A stretch of 64,000 nt of DNA, from contig JAVJUA010000068.1 in the NCBI GenBank assembly GCA_040219935.1, positions 107,658 to 171,657 of the forward strand. The letters are read 5' to 3'. The notes beneath the pieces are model-generated. The model had not been told where the DNA came from and ran no database searches. It saw only the letters and a program-made list of their open reading frames with translations. The translations under genes and the position numbers were made by a program. Every line of letters begins with the position of its first letter. The stretch's first letter is position 1. The DNA is from UBA7803 sp040219935. Lineage in GTDB: Bacteria > Pseudomonadota > Gammaproteobacteria > Pseudomonadales > Azotimanducaceae. This document shows positions 40,633 to 49,041 of the stretch, in pieces.

Positions 40633-41490
40633 TCAGATGAGGAACAAGCCCAGTACCGTATCACGCTGCAGCAGGCAGGCCCAACCGGCGATGGCCAGAA
40701 ACGGCCCGAACGGGATCGGCTGCGCCGAGGCGCGCCTTCCGGTCAGCGACGTGAACACCGCGTAGACCAGCCCCACGGCGGCCGCGATCAGCACGGCCGC
40801 AGGCAGCACCTGCCAGCCGAGCCAGGCGCCGATAGCGGCCAGCAGCTTGAAGTCGCCGTAGCCCATGCCCTCCTTGCTGGTGACCAGCTTGAACGCCCAG
40901 TAGGTGCCCCAGAGAAACAGGTAGCCGGCGGCGGCGCCGACGATGGCATCCACCGGCGTGACGATCCCTCCGTACACGCTGACCAGCAGGCCGAGCCACA
41001 CCAGGGGCAGGGTGAGCTGATCCGGCAGAAGCTGGGTGTCGAAATCGATGAAGGTGAGGGCCAGCAGCGTCCACGTGTAGACGAGTGCCGCGAGGCCGAG
41101 CCCGGTGTAACCGAACACGGCGAGCACGGCGAGGGTGGCGAGCCCGGTGATCAGCTCGACCACGGGGTAGCGGGCAGAGATGGCGGCGCCGCAGCGCGCG
41201 CATCGGCCCCGCAACACCAGCCAGCTCAACACCGGCACGTTCTGCCAGGCGCGGATCGGTGCCTCGCAGGCCGGGCAGCGGGATCGGGGCACCATGAGGT
41301 TGAATGGCGGCGGCTGCGGCGGCTGCGCGGCCTCGCCATGCAGAATGTCGGCAGCCTCGCGCTGCCATTGCCGCTGCAGCATCACCGGCAGGCGGTAGAT
41401 CACCACGTTGAGGAAGCTGCCGACGCACAGGCCCACCCAGGCCGCGAGCAGCAGCCACAGCCAGCCGTTGGCGAGCAGGGTGTCGATCAT
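40633..41490 (-). CDS. pilD: Type IV prepilin peptidase/N-methyltransferase PilD
   Basis: PilD cleaves the leader of type IV prepilins and methylates the new N-terminal phenylalanine. The 285-residue membrane protein has the cytoplasmic four-cysteine domain (CPACEAPIRAW, CARCGAAISARYP) and both catalytic aspartate motifs (LTFIDFDTQLLPDQLTLPLVW and GYGDFKLLAAIGAWLGWQ). Substrates pilA and a second pilin gene are in the same window. Confidence 0.95.
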   Translation of the reverse strand: MIDTLLANGWLWLLLAAWVGLCVGSFLNVVIYRLPVMLQRQWQREAADILHGEAAQPPQPPPFNLMVPRSRCPACEAPIRAWQNVPVLSWLVLRGRCARCGAAISARYPVVELITGLATLAVLAVFGYTGLGLAALVYTWTLLALTFIDFDTQLLPDQLTLPLVWLGLLVSVYGGIVTPVDAIVGAAAGYLFLWGTYWAFKLVTSKEGMGYGDFKLLAAIGAWLGWQVLPAAVLIAAAVGLVYAVFTSLTGRRASAQPIPFGPFLAIAGWACLLQRDTVLGLFLI

Positions 41491-41514
41491 CGGCGGCGGG
41501 GCGCCGCCGCGACG

Positions 41515-42732
41515 TCAGCCACCGACCACCGCGCCGAGCTGGAAGATGGGCAGGTACATGGCGATGATCAGGCCGCCCACCAGCACGCCGAGCACGGCCA
41601 TGATCATGGGTTCCATCAGCGCGGTGAGGTTGTCGACCAGGTTGTCCACCTGCTCTTCGTAGTACGAGGCGGCCTTGTCGAGCATGGAATCCAGTGCGCC
41701 GGCTTCTTCGCCGATGGCCACCATCTGCACCACCATGTTCGGGAACACGCCCGTGGTCTTCATGGAGAAGTTGAGCTGCTGGCCGGTGGAGACGTCGTCG
41801 CGCACCCTGAGCACGGCGTTGGTGTACACCGAGTTGCCGGTGGAGCCGGCCACCGAGTTCAGCGCGTCCACCAGCGGCACGCCGGCGGCGAACGTGGTGG
41901 ACAGGGTGCGGGCGAAGCGGGCCACGGCTGACTTCTCGATGATGTTGCCGGCAATGGGAGCCTTCAAAGATGCGCGGTCGATGGCGTCGCGCAGCGCCTT
42001 GGAGCGCTTGCGGGCCTGGGCGAAGGCAAAGATCGCGGCGATGACGCCGGCCACGATCGCCAGCCACCAGGCCTGCACGAACTCCGACAGGTTGATCACC
42101 ATCTGCGTGAATGCCGGCAACTCGGCGCCGAAGCCGGCGAACACCTGCTCGAACTGCGGCACCACCTTGATCAGCAGGATGCCGCTGACGACGATGGCCA
42201 CCACGATCACGGCGATGGGGTAGGTCATCGCCTTCTTGACCTTGGCCTTCAGCGACTCGGTCTTCTCCTTGTAGGTGGCGATGCGATCCAGCATGGTTTC
42301 CAGCGAGCCCGACTGCTCGCCGGCATCCACCAGGTTGCAGAACAGGTCGTCGAAGTAGTCCGGGTGCTTGCGCAGCGCCGAGGCGAAGTTGCTGCCGCCG
42401 GCCACGTCGTTCTTGATGGCGCGGATCAGGTCGGCCATCTTCGGCTTGTCCAGGCCGTCGGCAACGATGTCGAACGACTGCACCAGCGGCACGCCGGCGC
42501 GCATCATGGTGGCCATCTGCCGGGTGAACAGGGCGACGTCGGCGGGCTTGATGCTGCCGCCGCCGCCGAGCGTGATCAGGCTCTTGGTCTTCTTCTTGAC
42601 CCGGGTGGCGTTGATGCCCTGGCGTCGCAGCTCGGCCTTGGCAATGGCCGGGTTGACGCTGGTGATCTCGCCCTTGGTCTTGCGGCCCTGCTTGTCGGTG
42701 CCTTCGTAGACGAAGAGTGCGCTTTCGGCCAT
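41515..42732 (-). CDS. pilC: Type IV pilus inner membrane platform protein PilC
   Basis: PilC is the polytopic platform on which PilB and PilT act. The 405-residue product has two GspF/PilC domains (around residues 70-195 and 275-400), each ending in membrane segments. Typical motifs include FTRQMATMMRAGVPLVQSFDIVADG, FCNLVDAGEQSGSLETMLDRIA, and in the second copy ARTLSTTFAAGVPLVDALNSVAGS and MVAIGEEAGALDSMLDKAASYYEEQVD. It lies between pilB and pilD. Confidence 0.95.
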   Translation of the reverse strand: MAESALFVYEGTDKQGRKTKGEITSVNPAIAKAELRRQGINATRVKKKTKSLITLGGGGSIKPADVALFTRQMATMMRAGVPLVQSFDIVADGLDKPKMADLIRAIKNDVAGGSNFASALRKHPDYFDDLFCNLVDAGEQSGSLETMLDRIATYKEKTESLKAKVKKAMTYPIAVIVVAIVVSGILLIKVVPQFEQVFAGFGAELPAFTQMVINLSEFVQAWWLAIVAGVIAAIFAFAQARKRSKALRDAIDRASLKAPIAGNIIEKSAVARFARTLSTTFAAGVPLVDALNSVAGSTGNSVYTNAVLRVRDDVSTGQQLNFSMKTTGVFPNMVVQMVAIGEEAGALDSMLDKAASYYEEQVDNLVDNLTALMEPMIMAVLGVLVGGLIIAMYLPIFQLGAVVGG

Positions 42733-42735
42733 TTA

Positions 42736-44460
42736 TCAGTGCCCCGTGGTTACCCGGTTGACCTCGGCCAGGCTGGTGACGCCCTGAATGACCTTGACCA
42801 GGCCGGACATGCGGAGGTCATTGAAGCCCAGCTCCCGGGCCTTGGTGGACAGCTCAATGCTGTTGCCGTCCTCCATGATAATGCGGGACATGTCGCGGTT
42901 AATTTTAACTACTTCATAAATCCCGACTCTGCCCTTGTAGCCGTCCTTGCACTTGGCGCAGCCCTTGACGTTGGGTTCGTAGACGTCGAATCCGGCATCT
43001 ATCTGGGCTTCTGTAAAGCCTTCTGCCAGAAGTGTGTCTCTGGGTACCTCGATGGGCTGCTTGCAGCCCGTGCACAGCCGTCGCGCCAGACGCTGGGCGA
43101 TGATCAGGTTGACGCTGGTGGCCAGATTGAAGGCCGGCACCCCCATGTTGCGCAGCCGGGTCAGCGTCTCGGCGGCCGAGTTGGTGTGCAGCGTCGACAG
43201 CACCAGGTGGCCCGTCTGCGCCGCCTTGACCGCGATCTCGGCGGTTTCCAGGTCGCGGATCTCACCCACCATCACCACGTCCGGGTCCTGGCGCAGGAAC
43301 GAGCGCAGCGCCGCGGCGAAGTCGAGCCCCACCCGGTTGTTGACGTTGACCTGGTTGATGCCCTCCAGGTTGATCTCCACCGGATCCTCTGCGGTGGCGA
43401 TGTTGCGCTCATGGGTGTTGAGGATGTTCAGGCCCGTATACAGCGACACGGTCTTGCCGCTGCCGGTGGGGCCGGTCACCAGAATCATGCCCTGCGGGCG
43501 GCTCAGTGCCTCCAGGAACAGGGTCTGCTGATCTTCTTCGAAGCCGAGGGCCTCGATGCCCATCTTGGCGCTGGAAGGGTCGAGAATCCGCAGCACGATC
43601 TTCTCGCCCCACAGGGTGGGCAGGGTGTTCACCCGGAAGTCGATGGCGCGCGTCTTCGACAGCTTCATCTTGATGCGGCCGTCCTGGGGAACGCGCCGCT
43701 CGGAGATGTCGAGCTCCGACATGACCTTCAGCCGGGCGGCCAGCCGCGTGCCCAGATTCGACGGCGGCGTGGCCACCACGTGCAGAATGCCGTCGGTGCG
43801 GAAACGCACCCGGTAGGTCTTCTCGTAGGGCTCGAAGTGGATGTCCGAAGAACCGCCCTTGATGGCGTCGAGCAGCATCTTGTTGACGAACCGCACCACG
43901 GGCGTGTCGTCGGTGGCGGAGCGGATGTCGACGGCGTCGTCTTCGTCCTCCTCGAAGGCCTCCATGTCGAGGTCTTCGAGGTCGTCGTCACCCAGGTCGC
44001 CGAGCGCGTTCTCGTCCTGGCGGTTCAGGAACTGCTCGATCAGCACCTGCAGCTTGTCTTCCTCCACCAGCACCGCTTCGGTGTTCACCCCGGTCTGGAA
44101 CTTGATTTCGTCCAGCGCCTGCAGGTTGGTAGGGTCGGAGACGGCCACGAACAGCCGCATGCCGCGGCGCACCAGCGGCAGCGCGCGGTGCTGGCGGATC
44201 AGCGACTCCTTGACCAGGTCCTTGGGGATCGACTCGACGTCGAACGCCGAGAGGTCGAGCAGGGGTACGCCGAATTCCTCGGAGGCGCTGACGGCGATGT
44301 TGCGCGGTTCGGCCAGCCCGTGCTTGACCAGGTAGGCGACGTAGGGCGTGCCTTCCCGCCGGGCCTCCTGGGTGGATTTGGCGGCGGACTCGGCATCGAG
44401 GATGTTCTCCTCGACGAGGCGTCGTGCCAGGCCGCTCAGCTGAACCGGTTCCGAGGCCAT
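42736..44460 (-). CDS. pilB: Type IV pilus assembly ATPase PilB
   Basis: PilB powers pilus extension. The 574-residue product has an N-terminal MshEN-type domain, Walker A GPTGSGKTVSLY, an Asp box/Walker B region (DPDVVMVGEIRDLETAEIAVKAAQTGH), the His box STLHTNSAAETLTRL, and a tetracysteine zinc motif (LCTGCKQP and GCAKCKDGYKGRVGIYEV). An acidic linker (about 155-180) joins the domains. pilB starts 3 bp before pilC in the same direction. Confidence 0.95.
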   Translation of the reverse strand: MASEPVQLSGLARRLVEENILDAESAAKSTQEARREGTPYVAYLVKHGLAEPRNIAVSASEEFGVPLLDLSAFDVESIPKDLVKESLIRQHRALPLVRRGMRLFVAVSDPTNLQALDEIKFQTGVNTEAVLVEEDKLQVLIEQFLNRQDENALGDLGDDDLEDLDMEAFEEDEDDAVDIRSATDDTPVVRFVNKMLLDAIKGGSSDIHFEPYEKTYRVRFRTDGILHVVATPPSNLGTRLAARLKVMSELDISERRVPQDGRIKMKLSKTRAIDFRVNTLPTLWGEKIVLRILDPSSAKMGIEALGFEEDQQTLFLEALSRPQGMILVTGPTGSGKTVSLYTGLNILNTHERNIATAEDPVEINLEGINQVNVNNRVGLDFAAALRSFLRQDPDVVMVGEIRDLETAEIAVKAAQTGHLVLSTLHTNSAAETLTRLRNMGVPAFNLATSVNLIIAQRLARRLCTGCKQPIEVPRDTLLAEGFTEAQIDAGFDVYEPNVKGCAKCKDGYKGRVGIYEVVKINRDMSRIIMEDGNSIELSTKARELGFNDLRMSGLVKVIQGVTSLAEVNRVTTGH

Positions 44461-44896
44461 GTGGCGGTGCTATCCCTGTCTCTTCGTGTGCCTGTTGGCG
44501 ACATCTACCTTAGCTTCCGGGCCGCGGCGAAGTCTAATCTCCGGTCACCGGAGTGTCGATAACGCCGTCACAGATCGAAAAGGCGTGTTCGACCATGATC
44601 TGACCCGCGTCCTGGCCCGCACCTGCTGAGTATAGACGACGTCTCTCGCGGTGCCGGGTCGGGCGGCTCCCGGCAGGTTGGCGCGTCGCTGCTAGACTCG
44701 GGTGACCACTCTTGCCACCGGCAGGGTGACGCGCACAGTCACCTAGTGACGTGGGGCGAAACCCACCGGGCGCGGGGCGGTTGGCGCCCAGGGAGGATGG
44801 TCGATCCGCTCTGAGTGGCCTAACTGATTGACTCTACAGTGTTTTAGGTGTCCGAGAGGATTGTGGCTGAAACTGGCATGGGCTTTGCGAAGTGAT
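44461..44896. other. Non-coding region between divergent pilB and pilA
   Basis: About 435 bp without a credible gene. It contains the GTCAC-CTA-GTGAC near-palindrome around 44739-44751. By position it should hold the pilB promoter and upstream activator (PilR-like) sites for pilA, though I cannot define those. Confidence 0.45.
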
Positions 44897-44912
44897 TGGC
44901 ACGAGGGTTGCA
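44897..44912 (+). promoter_or_regulatory. Sigma-54 promoter of pilA
   Basis: TGGCACGAGGGTTGCA matches the sigma-54 consensus TGGCAC-N5-TTGC, with GG and GC elements exactly 12 bases apart. Transcription should start near 44923, about 75 bases before the pilA ATG. Known type IV pilin genes are controlled by sigma-54 and PilS/PilR in Pseudomonas and relatives. Confidence 0.85.
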
Positions 44913-44997
44913 ATGATTCTGTGTGACATTCGCGGCGTGATTGCCACCGGCATGAGTCGCCACATGTTCAAACGTCGAAACTTCGGAGTTGAGTGAA

Positions 44998-45471
<474 letters not shown>

Positions 45472-45503
45472 GCGATCGGATGTAGCGGTTGGTTCGTAGA
45501 ATC

Positions 45504-45530
45504 AAAGGGGTCAGCGTATGGCCCCTTTTT
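45504..45530 (+). terminator. Intrinsic terminator after pilA
   Basis: AAAGGGG at 45504-45510 pairs with CCCCTTT at 45522-45528, an 11-base loop between them, and a T-run (45526-45530) follows. It separates pilA from the next pilin gene. Confidence 0.8.
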
Positions 45531-45580
45531 CTTCGAACGCAATCGACTGCCTGCAGCGGATGCAACTTGAGGGAATCGTG

Positions 45581-45964
45581 GTGATTAGACAGCTAGGGCG
45601 ACGCAGGAGTGAAGGCTTCACGCTGGTGGAACTCATGATCGTCGTTGCTGTACTCGCGGTGATCTCGGCTATCGCGATACCTCTTTACTCCGGATACATT
45701 CAAACATCCCGTGAGGGCGTGCTTGTAAATAACATTTCCACCATCGAAATCTTTCAGGAAGACTTCCGGCTGCGGAACGGCAACTACTTCGCCCCTGCCG
45801 CAGACGCGGCCGCCATCGAAGCCCGCATCGGCTGGACGCCGCGCGACGACGGCAACATCGACTACAGCATTGCTGCTGCGGGTAACAGCTACCGGGTGAC
45901 CGCCACGGATGCGACGGGCGTGACCGTCTGCATGCAGATGCCCGAGAAGATCCGCTGCCCCTGA
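45581..45964 (+). CDS. Second type IV pilin (PilE/PilA-like)
   Basis: A 127-residue prepilin from GTG 45581: basic leader MIRQLGRRRSEG, cleavage before FTLVELMIVVAVLAVISAIAIPLYSGYI, and a globular domain ending VCMQMPEKIRC, a C-terminal cysteine pair typical of a pilin D-region. GAGGG lies seven bases before this GTG; a GTG at 45578 is possible. It is separated from pilA by a terminator, so its expression may be lower or independent. It could be a minor pilin or an alternative major subunit. Confidence 0.85.
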   Translation: MIRQLGRRRSEGFTLVELMIVVAVLAVISAIAIPLYSGYIQTSREGVLVNNISTIEIFQEDFRLRNGNYFAPAADAAAIEARIGWTPRDDGNIDYSIAAAGNSYRVTATDATGVTVCMQMPEKIRCP

Positions 45965-46041
45965 TTCCGGCCTTGCCCCCAGAGCCGCATGTTTGCAGGC
46001 CGGGGGAATCTGGGTATCCTTGTCGCCCTTCGACGTACCGG

Positions 46042-46117
<76 letters not shown>

Positions 46118-46182
46118 TACTAGCCCCCCACAACGAAACATCAACGACCTAGGGGCGTTTCGGGCCTCCCGGCCCGCTATCT

Positions 46183-46236
46183 GTGGTGGTATCTTCCTGG
46201 GGTACTGAGCAACCACGTCGGGGGCGATACCACCAG
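46183..46236. repeat. Integrase arm-type site candidates near attL
   Basis: GTGGTGGTATC at 46183-46193 and its inverted copy GATACCACCA at 46226-46235 lie between attL and the integrase start. The same word occurs near attR (61272-61282). Phage integrases bind such short repeats with their N-terminal arm domain. Confidence 0.55.
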
Positions 46237-47501
46237 TGCCCAGGATCAGAAACGAAAAGGAGCTGAAACGGCGCGCGAAGCCACAGCGAGGCCGCGTGCT
46301 GAAGATCTACGACGAGCTGGGGCTCTTCCTGCGCGTCCAACCAATCGAGCGCGGCGGCACCGCGGCCTGGTGCGTTCGCACGCGAATCAAACTGCCTGGC
46401 GACGACCGCATGCGCGAGCGCCTCTATGGCGCAGGTGGCTGGCCAGAGGTGTCGCTCGCCCAGGCCCGCGATCGTCGTGACAAGCTGCTCGATGACCTAC
46501 GGGCGGGACTGGCGCCCAAGACTCGACGTGATGTAGATGCGTTCACCGGCGACGGCACCTTCTGGGCCGCCGCGACCGACTGGCTCGAACGCCAGCGGCT
46601 GGCAGGTCGCGCAGACTCAACGCTGCGCAAGATGGACTGGATGGTGAACCGGCTCCTGGTGCCGCGACTCGGCAAGCTGCAGCTCGACGACGTGACGTCG
46701 GACCGGGTCCTGGCCGCGGTCCGGGAGATTGAGACTTCTGGAAAGGTTCACTCGGCCCGACGTGCCTTGACCATCGTCGGCCGGATCATGCGCGCGTCGA
46801 ACAAGCCAGATCCGACCGCTGGGCTGCGGGAAAATAGCGAGGCGCTGCTGCCGGAGCGGCGGAAGAATCGCCCTGCGATTACCGACCACAAACGTCTCGG
46901 CGAGCTGCTCCGTGCGATCCACAAGTACGCGGAAGAGCAGCCGGTCGTTGGCCTAGCGTGGAAGCTCTTGTTTTTCACCATGGTTCGACCGGGCGAATTG
47001 CGTCAAGCTCGCTGGGATCAGTTCGACTTCGAACGCAAGCTCTGGACGCTCCCTGCTGCAGTCATGAAGGCCCGCCGCGAGCACACGGTCTGCCTGTCGA
47101 GCTATGCGATCGCCGTGCTCGAACAGCTGAAGGCGATCACTGGCAGCGGGGAGCTGCTGTTCCCAGGTATTCGCAGTCCGAAGCGGCCGATCAGCGACAT
47201 GACCCTGGCGGCCGCGCTTGCGCGAATGGGTTTCACCAGCGATGAACACACGCCGCACGGCACGCGCGCGTCGACCGCGAGCCTGGCGGGCAAGTGTGGG
47301 TGGCCGCCTGACATAGTGGAGCCGGCGCAGTCCCGGGTGAAGTCCGGCGGTCCGGTGCGCTCCATATACGATCGCGATGACCGGCTCGATGGCCGCCGGG
47401 CTCTGGCCGAGTGGCTCGGGCTCGCGCTCGAAGCAATCCGCCTGGAGCTGGAGATCCCCGAGCCGGAGTGGTGGGGATACCGGCCGCCGCGGGAATCGTA
47501 A
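46236..47501 (+). CDS. Tyrosine recombinase (P4-type island integrase)
   Basis: This 421-residue integrase catalyses site-specific recombination between tRNA-Thr and the circular element. It has an N-terminal DUF4102-like arm-binding part, a core-binding SAM-like domain (WLERQRLAGRADSTLRKMDWMVNRLLVPRLG) and a catalytic domain. Expected residues are R251 in TMVRPGELRQARW, K279, the HxxR box H341-R344 and nucleophile Y378 in IYDR. The usual LAH histidine box reads AQS near 364-366, so one conserved catalytic histidine is missing. The start is a GTG directly after an inverted repeat. Confidence 0.9.
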   Translation: MPRIRNEKELKRRAKPQRGRVLKIYDELGLFLRVQPIERGGTAAWCVRTRIKLPGDDRMRERLYGAGGWPEVSLAQARDRRDKLLDDLRAGLAPKTRRDVDAFTGDGTFWAAATDWLERQRLAGRADSTLRKMDWMVNRLLVPRLGKLQLDDVTSDRVLAAVREIETSGKVHSARRALTIVGRIMRASNKPDPTAGLRENSEALLPERRKNRPAITDHKRLGELLRAIHKYAEEQPVVGLAWKLLFFTMVRPGELRQARWDQFDFERKLWTLPAAVMKARREHTVCLSSYAIAVLEQLKAITGSGELLFPGIRSPKRPISDMTLAAALARMGFTSDEHTPHGTRASTASLAGKCGWPPDIVEPAQSRVKSGGPVRSIYDRDDRLDGRRALAEWLGLALEAIRLELEIPEPEWWGYRPPRES

Positions 47502-47733
47502 CCGCGACGGCCGGCTGACCTACGTCACCAGCGGGTCCAGTGCTTCGGCCGGCGCCAGCTTCGCAGCCGTCACACGTGTGGAGATCAGCGCCAAGTCGCA
47601 CCAATCGCAACGCCCATGGTCGAACCTGTCGGCCTTCAACTGAAGTGCTAAAACACGGAACAAGCGGAACCAATTCAGGCCGTAGCGGTCAATGAGCTGG
47701 TGCCCTCGACTCCAGGGCGCGATGGGAGGAGAT

Positions 47734-47970
47734 ATGCAGCCACTGAGTACCGAGGAGATTGCGGCGCTCCGATTGATTCCCCGCCGTCAGGCCCGGGAGC
47801 TGATCGGCCTGTCGAGACCCGCATTCGACCGGCTCGAACGGCGCGGCGAGCTGCCGCCAGCTGTTCGGGTGTCGCCGGGTCGCCGGGCATACCGGCTCCG
47901 CGACCTGGAGGCATGGATTGATTCGCGAACGGCCAAACCCGAGCCGGACGTAGAAGTGCCGCTGGTCTAA
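47734..47970 (+). CDS. AlpA-like excisionase/transcriptional regulator
   Basis: This small 78-residue DNA-binding protein has a MerR/AlpA-type winged helix: LRLIPRRQARELIGLSRPAFDRLERRGELPPAVRVSPGRRAYRLRDLEAWIDSR. AlpA proteins activate integrase genes and act as excisionases in P4-like elements and PICIs. The ATG at 47734 has GGAGGAG just upstream. The 230 bp between it and the integrase stop holds no other clear gene. No CI-type repressor is found in the island, so this may be the main switch. Confidence 0.8.
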   Translation: MQPLSTEEIAALRLIPRRQARELIGLSRPAFDRLERRGELPPAVRVSPGRRAYRLRDLEAWIDSRTAKPEPDVEVPLV

Positions 47971-48035
47971 GGCCAGCTCGCCCACCGGTGCGCAACCGGG
48001 AGCGGCCACTGCGAGCCGCGTGAAACATCGAAAGA

Positions 48036-48109
48036 GCGAAGAGCCGAGCACCCCAGCCCGGCGCCTGAAGAAGCGAAGAGTCGAGCACCCCAGCTCGACG
48101 CCTGAAGAA
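48036..48109 (+). repeat. Tandem 37-bp repeat forming two co-varying hairpins
   Basis: Two copies (48036-48072 and 48073-48109) differ at three positions. Each holds a 7-bp inverted repeat around an ACCCCA loop (48043-48062 and 48080-48099). A C-G pair in copy one is T-A in copy two, and an A-C mismatch becomes A-T, so all three differences keep or improve pairing. It lies in the 249-bp gap between the AlpA-like gene and the next gene. Confidence 0.75.
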
Positions 48110-48219
48110 GCGAACCTCCGAAGAAGTCCCGTGAACCGGCGTGCGCTTGCGTGCGCCAGCCAGAAACGACTGCGCCCCAGGCCGGTTGCCGCCGGTGGGG
48201 CGCGAAGGAGGATCGAAAC

Positions 48220-49041
48220 ATGTCTGCAAACACTGAGACCGCGCGCCGTGCGGGTAGTTCAACGCCGGGTTGCTCTCCGGGTTTCACCACCAATCTGCGA
48301 TCGGGCGCCTACGGCTTTGCCGGCGAGGTGACGCCAGCGACCGAGGACACGCTAAGGCGGGCCACGGACGAGTTCAGGCGCGAGCACGCTCACCGGTACT
48401 CGCGGAAGCAGATCATTGCTTCGATGAGTCGTCGAAACGCGGCGGTGCGGGCCGCCGGACACGCGATCGTGGGCCGCGCGATGGGATTCGGCCCGCGCAA
48501 GGTTCGCATTTCCAAAGCTCCCGAGGAGCCCCGCTGCTGGCTCGGCGAGACTTCGTACGGCGCGCCATGGCGCATGGAGCTTAGCGAGGCGTCTGACCCG
48601 ACCCTCTGGCTCGCGCGCGCGAGCACCGTGATCGCCGGTCGTCGTGCTGAGGACGCTGCGGGGTGCTCCATCGCGTCCAGCTGCGCGGACGAGATCGTGT
48701 ACGGCCAGTTCCTGTGCGTGGGCGCGGCCGGGGCGGTCCTGCACGGACGTGTGCGGATGAATGGCCGGTTGCACGACGTCGAGCTGGACCCGGATCGGGT
48801 GTGGGCCCTGGTGACCAATGTGACGGACGCGTTCCTCCGCCGCCACGAATCAAGCTGGCGACGCCTCGTGGATGTGCTCGAACGCGAGCGCAGCGTCCGA
48901 GGGCGCCGGCTCGATTCGATCCTGAAAGACGTGGAGATCGACGGCAAGCAAGCGCTTCGCTACGGGTTGGTGGCGCTCGCCAGACACTACCTCGCGGCTG
49001 GCGCGAACCGGGCGCCGACCGCCGGCCGGGAGGTGCACTGA
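48220..49041 (+). CDS. Degenerate peptidase M41 (FtsH-like) domain protein
   Basis: The product has 273 residues. The segment AAVRAAGHAIVGRAMGFGPRKVRI aligns by eye with the zinc motif of FtsH-type and mobile-element M41 peptidases (HEAGHAVV...). Here HEAGH reads RAAGH, losing the first zinc histidine and the catalytic glutamate. The later STVIAGRRAEDAAG resembles the conserved LAGRAAE helix. It is probably a non-catalytic protein. GGAGGAT precedes the ATG. Its stop overlaps the primase ATG (TGATG), so the two are made together. Function unknown. Confidence 0.65.
   Translation: MSANTETARRAGSSTPGCSPGFTTNLRSGAYGFAGEVTPATEDTLRRATDEFRREHAHRYSRKQIIASMSRRNAAVRAAGHAIVGRAMGFGPRKVRISKAPEEPRCWLGETSYGAPWRMELSEASDPTLWLARASTVIAGRRAEDAAGCSIASSCADEIVYGQFLCVGAAGAVLHGRVRMNGRLHDVELDPDRVWALVTNVTDAFLRRHESSWRRLVDVLERERSVRGRRLDSILKDVEIDGKQALRYGLVALARHYLAAGANRAPTAGREVH

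Noticed and set aside
42364..44562. 732-codon plus-strand open frame opposite pilC and pilB
   Set aside because: Antisense shadow of two clearly conserved pilus genes.
47502..47733. Possible small gene between integrase and the AlpA-like gene
   Set aside because: Frames here are short continuations or antisense of neighbours without a plausible start; I see only a CACACGTGTG palindrome at 47570-47579.
48036..48109. CRISPR array
   Set aside because: Only two contiguous 37-bp units with no spacers and no cas genes; the repeats are tandem hairpins.
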